Positions 1 through 4,368 of a stretch of DNA of 7,064 bases are shown piece after piece; positions within the stretch are counted from its first letter, which is position 1, and each line of letters starts with the position of its first letter. The notes under the pieces are model-generated. The model was not told where the DNA came from. It saw only the letters and a list, made by a program, of their open reading frames with translations, and did no database searches. This stretch comes from Lachnospiraceae bacterium (GTDB lineage: Bacteria; Bacillota; Clostridia; Lachnospirales; Lachnospiraceae): positions 1 through 7,064 of the forward strand of contig CABIZF010000031.1 of NCBI GenBank assembly GCA_902363135.1, read 5' to 3'. Both the position numbers and the translations under genes were made by a program.

Positions 1-513
1 CCCGATGCGGTATGGTGCTCTGATATCACTTATATTTGGACGTTTGAAGGATTTGTATATCTCACAAGCATTATGGATTTATATTCCAGAAAAATTGTTT
101 CCTGGGTACTAAGTGAAACGCTGGAGGCATCTCATGTAGTAAAATGTATTGAAAAAGCAAAACAGTCCAGACAGATTGAAAATCCGCTGATTTTTCATTG
201 TGACAGAGGATGCCAATATGTATCAGAGGCATTCCACAAGGCAACCGCTGGAATGATTCACAGCTATTCCAAGAAAGCTTATCCATGGGACAATGCCTGC
301 ATAGAATCGTTCCATGCTCTTCTGAAACGAGAGTGGATTAATCGATTCAAAATTTTCAACTACACTCATGCATATAAACTAATTTTTGAATATATTGAAA
401 CATTCTATAATACAGTCCGTATTCATAGTCATTGTGGATATTTGTCTCCAAATGAATATGAGGAACAATATCTGAAAAACTTGGAAACGGACGTAACAAA
501 CTTAGCGAGTTAA
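1..513 (+). CDS. IS3-family transposase OrfB, C-terminal part (5' partial)
   Basis: The frame is open from the first base of the window, so the true start lies upstream; 170 residues are visible. This is the rve/integrase catalytic core that cuts and joins IS ends. All three acidic residues of the DDE triad can be seen: D8 in WCSDITYI, D68 in FHCDRGCQY and E102 in WDNACIESFHALLKRE. Thirty-three residues separate the last two; the commonest IS3 spacing is 35, but the shorter spacing fits the YSKKAYPWDNACIESF type of clostridial and bacillar IS3 transposases. The C-terminal YNTVRIHSHCGYLSPNEYE block is the usual IS3 ending and is complete, and the gene stops cleanly at TAA. The N-terminal HTH part and any OrfA with its programmed frameshift would lie outside the window. 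I see no inactivating change, so it may be active. Confidence 0.93.
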   Translation, partial: PDAVWCSDITYIWTFEGFVYLTSIMDLYSRKIVSWVLSETLEASHVVKCIEKAKQSRQIENPLIFHCDRGCQYVSEAFHKATAGMIHSYSKKAYPWDNACIESFHALLKREWINRFKIFNYTHAYKLIFEYIETFYNTVRIHSHCGYLSPNEYEEQYLKNLETDVTNLAS

Positions 514-550
514 CAATTACAAAAAAAGGGAAAATTGGTTACATTTAATT

Positions 551-575
551 TGTACTTTTTCTTGACATAGGACCA
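551..575 (+). repeat. Probable right terminal inverted repeat of the IS3 element
   Basis: The sequence runs from TGTACTTTTT to a GGACCA end, and a TTGACA hexamer (562-567) points outward. IS3-family ends usually finish in CA and often carry a -35 box in the right end, which is used only when the circle junction forms. The partner repeat is not in the window, so the exact edge is inferred. Confidence 0.5.
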
Positions 576-850
576 ACAATTTGAAAACGGCGTTTTGGCC
601 TGTTTTCGTAAATATAGCGAATGAAAATATCTGTTCTGCCCGCCTTTCACCACTACTACGGTATAACCATGCAAATCTTCCAAACACGGCGGCATTTTTC
701 GTAAATCTCCCCGTACTCCCTACTACAACGGAACAGACATTTTTGCCAAAAGGGACGGAAAGATTTTTGAAAATGGGCGCACACAAGCAGCAAATCTTTT
801 CAGACTTACTGCTTGTGTGCCGCTGTGATGGGCGGTGTGTTATTCAGCGG
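576..850. other. Non-coding remnant between IS end and HTH gene
   Basis: I find no convincing gene here on either strand. The + strand is open across this stretch and on into the antisense of the HTH gene, but that frame has no recognisable protein and no good ribosome site. In relatives of this module the HTH gene is followed by an excisionase and an integrase. Neither is visible, so that part of the element has been lost or displaced. The only clear structure is the stem-loop at 779-820. Confidence 0.5.
779..820 (-). terminator. Long stem-loop downstream of the 65-aa HTH gene
   Basis: The arms GCACACAAGCAG (779-790) and CTGCTTGTGTGC (809-820) are perfect 12-bp complements. The inner bases AAATCT / AGACTT add five more pairs with one mismatch, leaving a very short loop. 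It begins about 30 bases past the HTH stop codon on the - strand. No run of T follows directly, so it may be an RNA-stabilising or protein-binding structure, not a classical Rho-independent terminator. Confidence 0.45.
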
Positions 851-1048
851 TTAGCGGTCAAAGTGAAACTTGAACAGGCTTTCTATCAGCTTTTGAATGA
901 TATGCTCCTGCATTTCCACATTGATATGACCGTCTATTTTGGAATAGGTGCGGATATATCCGGCGTAATGGGAAAGGACAGCAGCAACGGCTTCCGGGTC
1001 GCCCTCGCTTGCCTTGACTATCGTTTCATAGGGGAGTAGCTGGCTCAT
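851..1048 (-). CDS. Integrative-element helix-turn-helix protein, 65 aa (Tn916 Orf8-like)
   Basis: This small protein belongs to the HTH family found directly after the sigma-like gene in Tn916/Tn1549-type elements. The conserved core here is EGDPEAVAAVLSHYAGYI (residues 15-32), and residues 47-65 form a second helical stretch ending FKFHFDR. Its length is normal and both ends are conserved, so it looks intact although its neighbours are broken. The ATG at 1048 lies inside the end of the sigma-like frame and overlaps it by 23 nt, which implies translational coupling. The family is thought to act in control of element genes; no specific DNA target is known to me. A homologous gene lies at 6279-6521, and the shared pattern GDPxAVxxVLxHYxGYI is easy to see. 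Confidence 0.85.
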   Translation of the reverse strand: MSQLLPYETIVKASEGDPEAVAAVLSHYAGYIRTYSKIDGHINVEMQEHIIQKLIESLFKFHFDR

Positions 1049-1169
1049 GGTGCAAGTTCTCCAGTTCTGCCCGTAGCTGCTGCAAAATAATCTGTATGCG
1101 CCGCCCGGTGGTGCTGCGCGTCCTTCCGTATTGCTTGCCGATCTCCTTATGGGTCAAGCGTTGGAAGTA
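1026..1169 (-). pseudogene. Sigma-70-like regulator, C-terminal fragment (region 4)
   Basis: The frame can be read as YFQRLTHKEIGKQYGRTRST and onward for 47 codons to TGA at 1026. It matches the end of the sigma-70 region 4-like proteins of integrative elements: LTHKEIGKQYGRTRSTTGRR is a helix-turn-helix, and a leucine-rich tail (IILQQLRAELENL) follows. The N-terminal part of about 100 residues is missing. A TAA stop appears two codons upstream of the YFQR, where the sequence switches to the ABC ATPase gene. The fragment has no start codon or ribosome site of its own and cannot make a full regulator. It ends inside the next gene with a 23-nt overlap, the same overlap seen in the intact copy at 6499-6521. 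Confidence 0.85.
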
Positions 1170-1300
1170 GTTTTACCCGCTCCGTTCAGACCGAGAAAAC
1201 CGTAAATCTCGCCTTTTTTCACATGGAGGTCAATATTGCTTACAAGACTTTTCCCACCAATGGTTTTGGAAACTTGATTTGTCTGTAATATATATTCCAT
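1154..1300 (-). pseudogene. ABC transporter ATP-binding protein, truncated after Walker A
   Basis: The start MEYILQTNQVSKTIGGKSLV is the standard beginning of an ABC ATPase, and GLNGAGKTT (residues 37-45) is the Walker A loop. The frame then runs three codons into foreign sequence and stops, giving 48 residues where about 230-300 are normal. The signature (LSGGQ), Walker B and H-loop parts are gone, so it cannot hydrolyse ATP. The ATG at 1300 is preferred to a longer TTG start at 1336, because GGAGC lies about 10 nt before it. It is the third gene of the PadR / HAAS operon, starting 32 nt after the HAAS stop. The missing part is replaced by the sigma fragment of the integrative-element remnant. 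Confidence 0.9.
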
Positions 1301-1332
1301 ATCTGCAATGGCTCCTTTCTCTTTACCATATA

Positions 1333-1890
1333 TCAAATTGACAAATTATTTTTTACTTTACTCATACCCTTAATATAGTAAACCAACAGCTTCCAACAGC
1401 CACGACCGATAAGGTACAATCCAATTCCTGTAATAACACAAATGATAAACACAAGGATAGAGCTATTTACTCCCGAAATACCAATGTACTGAACATAAGG
1501 AATACCTAAATTCAATAAATAATCTATCAACTTGACTGCACCTATAATTGGGGTAACAATCCCACATAAGATAAATACAGGGGCGCAAATAGCAAGTGTC
1601 GGAATGATTACCAGTCCGGAAAGACTTGCAAGACTGTAATAAGCACAGATTGCAAGAACCCTATTCCAACTAAAAGAGGTGTCCTTTGCAATCAGATCGC
1701 CCAAATAGGCTTTGGCTAATTCTTTTGGATTCCCCAGCCGTTCCATAATTTCTTTTGCATTTTTTCCGTTGCTCTGTAATTCAAAGATTTCGCTCTGGAT
1801 TTCTTTTACAATATCAACACGTTCGGAAATAGGTAAAGGCTTCAAGTACCTTTCAATTTTTTCAAGATAATCGTTCAGAATTTTTTCCAT
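1333..1890 (-). CDS. HAAS-domain (DUF1700-type) membrane protein
   Basis: The product has 185 residues. Residues 1-65 (MEKILNDYLEKIERYLKPLP and on through ERLGNPKELAKAYLGD) are a HAAS signalling domain: a short helical domain with an E-rich first helix and the GNPKELA turn. Three hydrophobic segments follow at about 79-100, 101-121 and 143-165, then a basic tail (KGMSKVK). Proteins of this kind sit beside PadR regulators and membrane proteins or ABC transporters and are thought to help sense or transmit envelope states. The ATG at 1890 is chosen over an upstream in-frame ATG at 1914, because AAAGGAGAA stands just before it. That ribosome site lies in the last codons of padR, with only a 4-nt gap between the genes, so the two are translationally coupled. 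It is intact, but its presumed ABC partner is broken. Confidence 0.85.
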   Translation of the reverse strand: MEKILNDYLEKIERYLKPLPISERVDIVKEIQSEIFELQSNGKNAKEIMERLGNPKELAKAYLGDLIAKDTSFSWNRVLAICAYYSLASLSGLVIIPTLAICAPVFILCGIVTPIIGAVKLIDYLLNLGIPYVQYIGISGVNSSILVFIICVITGIGLYLIGRGCWKLLVYYIKGMSKVKNNLSI

Positions 1891-1894
1891 GGTC

Positions 1895-2227
1895 TTATTC
1901 TCCTTTAATCTCATCGACTGCGCTTAACAGATTGTTCCATTCATCAGACATTGCACAAATGTACTCAAGTCCTTTGTCTGTAATGGAATAATATTTTCTT
2001 GGTGGTAAGCCCTCAGTGCTTTCTTGCCATGAGGACGAAATATAATCTTCTTTCATCAACCTCCTAAGCAGGGGATAGATAGTGTTTTCTTTTGCCGCCA
2101 GAATAGGATATTTTTCTAATGTGCTAATGATTTCATATCCATAGGACGGTCGCTGTTTTATCATCAGCAGAATACAAAATTCAAGCGTTCCTCGTTTGAT
2201 TTGGGATTTCCAATCATCAATATTCAT
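1895..2227 (-). CDS. PadR-family transcriptional regulator
   Basis: This 110-residue winged-helix repressor matches the family's usual length. The N-terminal helix is followed by GTLEFCILLMIKQRPSYGYE (13-32). Then come the recognition-helix region ENTIYPLLRRLMKEDYI (47-63) and the wing EGLPPRKYYSITDKG (72-86), the most conserved PadR signature. A short C-terminal dimerisation helix ends the protein. The ATG at 2227 is chosen over one at 2278 because AGGAGG lies at the right distance before it, while the longer frame runs back through the promoter. PadR proteins of this size usually repress their own operon together with a HAAS and a transporter gene, which is the arrangement here. The repeated GTATAT elements over its promoter are candidate operators. 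The ligand is unknown. Confidence 0.93.
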   Translation of the reverse strand: MNIDDWKSQIKRGTLEFCILLMIKQRPSYGYEIISTLEKYPILAAKENTIYPLLRRLMKEDYISSSWQESTEGLPPRKYYSITDKGLEYICAMSDEWNNLLSAVDEIKGE

Positions 2228-2261
2228 ATACTGTACCTCCTGTATGTATATCGTATTACAC

Positions 2262-2289
2262 AGTATATTCAAAGTCAATAGTATATCAA
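2262..2289 (-). promoter_or_regulatory. Promoter of the PadR / HAAS / ABC operon
   Basis: Read on the - strand, TTGATA (2284-2289) is followed by 16 bp and then TATACT (2262-2267); each box differs from consensus at one base. The -10 box is about 35 nt upstream of the padR start, and AGGAGG lies between. GTATAT occurs on the + strand at 2246, 2263 and 2281, spaced 17 and 18 bp apart, so copies cover the -10 and -35 boxes and the start region. This fits repressor binding by PadR, by inference. Confidence 0.6.
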
Positions 2290-2360
2290 ATATTTTTTAG
2301 AACTTGGTACACAATTTTTCGGAATAGTGGTCTGGCTGTCTTATAAAGTTTTATGTTACT

Positions 2361-2501
2361 TTACCGCACATGAGCATTGGCCCCCGGGTTGTCATTGCCA
2401 TATCCTTCCAGCAGGTTGATGACACCCCATGTCGCAAGTCCGGCACCGATGGCACAAACCAGTGTTTTTAGGGTCGTAATCGCCGTAGTAAAAAATCCCA
2501 T
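2361..2501 (-). pseudogene. Maff2-family mobile-element membrane protein, 3'-truncated
   Basis: The 46-residue frame begins MGFFTTAITTLKTLVCAIGA and continues through TWGVINLLEGYGNDNPGA. This is the conserved start of the small Maff2 proteins encoded beside the coupling protein gene in Tn1549-like conjugative elements. Family members continue for about 25-30 more residues with a second membrane helix. Here the match ends at NPGA and the frame stops six residues later at TAA, so the end has been cut off by a rearrangement near 2375-2382. No clear ribosome site precedes the ATG, so the upstream flank may also be altered. The protein is too short for its two-helix fold and is probably not functional. 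It shows that a Tn1549-type transfer region once lay here. Confidence 0.8.
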
Positions 2502-2528
2502 ATGTGAAACCAAAATCACAGATTTTGC

Positions 2529-2582
2529 TTATTTTGTTGTTTTAAGACGAATCCCAAAGAGAAAGGAGGCCTGTTTTGTCAT
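2529..2582 (-). CDS. Short unrecognised ORF, 17 aa
   Basis: MTKQASFLFGIRLKTTK starts at an ATG with an AGGGGG-like sequence about 9 nt upstream and ends with TAA 27 nt before the Maff2 start. I do not recognise it. It may be a real small leader-type peptide, or the last part of a larger decayed gene. Its basic, partly hydrophobic make-up gives no clear function. Confidence 0.25.
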   Translation of the reverse strand: MTKQASFLFGIRLKTTK

Positions 2583-2631
2583 TTTTACAAGCCCCCTGTC
2601 ACTGCAACTTTGGTATCTCCTTTCATAAATA

Positions 2632-2757
2632 TCACTGTTTAAGATTTATCCCTCGGTCGTCTATCCAGATTTCTGGCGCCGGATCAGCCACATATTTAGT
2701 TGTTCAAACTTGTGTTTCTTTGCTCCCTAAGCAAGGAGCACGAATACAATTTTTCAT
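2632..2757 (-). pseudogene. Short reading frame interrupted by in-frame TGA
   Basis: An excellent ribosome site (GGAGGTGA) lies 4 nt before the ATG at 2757. The frame reads MKNCIRAPCLGSKETQV, meets TGA at 2704-2706, then continues in the same frame with TTKYVADPAPEIWIDDRG and a few residues more to a second TGA at 2632. The protein-like look of the second half suggests a 40-residue gene with a nonsense change, or two unrelated pieces joined. I do not recognise either half. The first 17 codons also hold a stem-loop (2721-2740), so a leader or attenuator role is possible. It lies between the DUF6075 chimera and the Maff2 remnant, all on the - strand. Confidence 0.4.
2721..2740 (-). repeat. Stem-loop inside the short ORF
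   Basis: On the - strand TGCTCCTT pairs with AGGGAGCA (one G-U pair) around the loop GCTT. The stem lies within the first codons after a strong ribosome site. No T-run follows. It may be structural only. Confidence 0.35.
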
Positions 2758-2779
2758 TGCATCACCTCCATAAGTGCAA

Positions 2780-2815
2780 AAGACCGCTTCAATCTTTTAC
2801 GATCAAAACGGTCTT
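2780..2815 (-). terminator. Candidate terminator after the DUF6075 chimera
   Basis: On the - strand AAGACCG (2815-2809) pairs with CGGTCTT (2786-2780) around a 22-nt loop, and the 3' arm runs directly into TCTTTTGC. It begins 6 nt past the stop codon of the chimera. The stem is short and the loop large, so strength is uncertain. Confidence 0.5.
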
Positions 2816-2821
2816 GGGTTA

Positions 2822-3874
2822 TTACTTATTGTAAAATTCTTTAATTTGTGATATCAAGCTGTCTTCTTCGATTTCCTCGGTTAGATAATCCATATACTGC
2901 TTTCGTCCAGTCTTCAAATATCGTAACCAACCATGTAAACAGTATTTATAGTCTTCGTCTAGGGTACATAATTTTGAAAATTTACCTACATAGTTATTAC
3001 CAGCATTCCAACATTCAAGGCAAACAGGATATAACATACCATCTTTATTATCAGATATTATTTTGACATAACCATCCTCATCTACAACCAGCTGATTATT
3101 ATGTCTGTCATCTGCATTTCTCATTGCAGTTTCTATCTCTGATTTTTCGAATAAATGAGAGGGAATTCCATGCCGTCTAAAAGAAATACTAAAACATTGA
3201 TGATAATCGTCAACTGCTGCCAAACCTTCGTTATTCAAATACTCTTCAAATATCTTCGCGATATTTCCAAGAATTTCAACAGCTTCCTCACGATTGTTTA
3301 CGAATGCGCATTCTTCAAAATTACCAACTGTTACCTCTTTAATTAATCCATCGCGGCAAATGCATTTCTGTTTATTATTTATTAAATCAAAAATATTACC
3401 ACCTGAGGATTCTCTAAATTCGAAAAAGAAACAGATAGGTCGTTCAGGATATTCTGTAGTCAAGCAAAATGCATTAAAAAAGTTCCACTCTTTATAGTTT
3501 TCTTTTATAAAAGCACGCCTTTTCTTTATAAGAGCTCTTGCATCCTCCATTTTTTTCTTTTCTTCGTTATCTTTATCAGTTCCATTGCAGTAAAGGTTAT
3601 ACGCCATCCGGACCACTTTCATGCTGCCACTGGTCTGCCAGCCTTCATACAGACATTCCGGCTTAACATATCCTTCTTTAAAATCATAAATTCTGTCCAC
3701 ATGATCTCTTGTGTCTGAATTTAATCCGAGACAATATACCAATGCCTTGTGATACACATCCTGGTATCTGCACTTCTGCAGATATTCCATGTAGAATTTC
3801 TTGTGTGCTTCGTTCTTAAAAGTTATTGTGCGAGTAGATTTCCCGCTGTTTGCACCTAACGCTGTACCTGTCAT
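2822..3874 (-). CDS. Chimeric protein: DUF6075 N-terminus fused to an unknown C-terminal region
   Basis: The ATG at 3874 is preferred over the one at 3880, because AGGAGGT is too close to the first (2 nt) and well placed (8 nt) for the second; this gives 350 residues. Counting from the ATG at 3880, residues 18-100 (TITFKNEAHKKFYMEYLQKC, then RYQDVYHKALVYCLGL, TRDHVDRIYDF and EGWQTSGSMKVVRMAYNLYC) match DUF6075 proteins of Tn1549-like elements. Those proteins continue with an acidic stretch and an LFCCSYAPYFW-type ending. Here the match stops after NG(T), and a charged helical linker (about 102-130) leads into about 220 residues I do not recognise. Visible there are PICFFFEFRESSGGNIFDLI, a CLEC pair (287-290) near CxxxCW-like residues, and a basic LHGWLRYLKTGRKQYMDYL segment. 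There is no signal peptide or membrane helix. The C-terminal part is more AT-rich than the N-terminal part (spot counts of about 23-32% versus 32-57% GC per 60 bases), which supports a gene fusion. Function unknown. Confidence 0.75.
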   Translation of the reverse strand: MTGTALGANSGKSTRTITFKNEAHKKFYMEYLQKCRYQDVYHKALVYCLGLNSDTRDHVDRIYDFKEGYVKPECLYEGWQTSGSMKVVRMAYNLYCNGTDKDNEEKKKMEDARALIKKRRAFIKENYKEWNFFNAFCLTTEYPERPICFFFEFRESSGGNIFDLINNKQKCICRDGLIKEVTVGNFEECAFVNNREEAVEILGNIAKIFEEYLNNEGLAAVDDYHQCFSISFRRHGIPSHLFEKSEIETAMRNADDRHNNQLVVDEDGYVKIISDNKDGMLYPVCLECWNAGNNYVGKFSKLCTLDEDYKYCLHGWLRYLKTGRKQYMDYLTEEIEEDSLISQIKEFYNK

Positions 3875-3916
3875 CGTCATGACCTCCTATAAAATCTCTA
3901 ATAATAATGTTTTGAT

Positions 3917-4318
3917 GAAAATTGGGTAATTTTAGAAATTGCGATAACTTGAGTAACTTCGCTGAATATTGTGGATACTCATTTTACTCAAACCATGATG
4001 TGAGTAATACTCAATTTGAAGTGATTTTTGACGATTTCTGGCGGTGCCTGACGATATTTCCGCTTTTTATCCTCAGAACAGGAAAAAGGCCCCGAAAACC
4101 TTATAACCACTAGAAAATGCTGTGTTTATAAGGCTTCCGAAGCCTTAAATCATTTCATGTTAAATTTACTTGAAAAGTTCGATTATGCGTTCATCTGTTT
4201 TGCGAAGTTTGGCTCAGTCTCTGACTTTGCCTAACGAGTTTTCCCGCTAAAAAACAGCATTTCGAGGTGTTTTGTAAATTGAATCCCTCTGGTTTTCTTA
4301 ATCAATTACCCAATTTTC
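3917..4318. repeat. Spaced 15-bp perfect inverted repeat
   Basis: GAAAATTGGGTAATT (3917-3931) and AATTACCCAATTTTC (4304-4318) are perfect reverse complements 372 bp apart. The right arm touches the TTGAGTA copy at 4319, and the left arm lies 17 bp before the copy at 3949. So the region is roughly symmetric, with each side made of the repeat followed by TTGAGTA sites. The arms may be protein-binding sites of an excision/integration complex. Confidence 0.55.
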
Positions 4319-4368
4319 TTGAGTACATTCATTCAGCTACATGATTCCAAGCAATGCATTGTACTCAA
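3949..4368. repeat. Cluster of TTGAGTA repeats (candidate integrase arm sites)
   Basis: Copies occur at 3949-3955 (+), 3976-3982 (-, one mismatch), 3985-3991 (-), 4000-4006 (+, one mismatch), 4008-4014 (-), 4319-4325 (+) and 4362-4368 (-, inside the 3' end of int). Five are exact. By chance about 0.05 exact copies of a given 7-mer would be expected in 420 bp on both strands. Tn916-family integrases have an N-terminal domain that binds short repeated arm sites near the element ends, so that role is inferred. Confidence 0.6.
4085..4146 (-). terminator. Large imperfect palindrome, candidate terminator for int transcripts
   Basis: On the - strand the arm AAGGCTTCGGAAGCCTTATA (4146-4127) can fold with TTATAAGGTTTTCGGGGCCT (4106-4087), leaving a loop of about 20 nt, and TTTTTCC follows at once. 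The first arm also contains its own 17-nt palindrome (4130-4146). The T-run fits transcription from int reading leftward, about 190 nt after its stop codon. The structure could equally belong to the attachment region. Confidence 0.45.

Larger units (their letters stand above)
1..575 (+). mobile_element. IS3-family insertion sequence, 3' part (left end outside window)
   Basis: The block consists of the DDE transposase reading frame followed by about 60 non-coding bases. These end in a sequence (about 551-575, ending GGACCA) that has the look of an IS3-family right terminal repeat with the usual CA end. The terminal repeat is inferred, because the left end is not in the window to compare it with. 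Base composition changes right after it, from AT-rich to GC-rich, which supports an element boundary near 575. Confidence 0.75.
3881..4336. other. Non-coding recombination region at the integrase end of the element
   Basis: No supported gene lies here. The + strand frame at 3922-4113 has no ribosome site and no recognisable protein. The segment holds TTGAGTA-type repeats, a 15-bp inverted repeat whose arms lie at its two sides, and a large imperfect palindrome, and it lies directly past the integrase stop codon. These are the expected contents of an integrative element's end. The exact attachment core cannot be set without the other end of the element or an empty site. Confidence 0.6.

Noticed and set aside
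581..1039. A 152-codon + strand frame, possible hypothetical protein
   Set aside because: Its second half is the antisense of the well-supported 65-aa HTH gene, no ribosome site precedes it, and the product resembles no family I know.
2632..2757. Selenocysteine or read-through use of the in-frame TGA
   Set aside because: I see no supporting selenocysteine-insertion structure right after the TGA, and the surroundings are full of broken genes, so a nonsense change is simpler.
3922..4113. 63-codon + strand frame between the chimera and int
   Set aside because: No ribosome site and no recognisable motif, and it runs through the TTGAGTA cluster and the palindrome, which explain the sequence better.
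3949..4368. CRISPR-like array (seven short repeats)
   Set aside because: Repeats are only 7 bp, occur in both orientations and are unevenly spaced; they fit recombinase or protein-binding sites instead.
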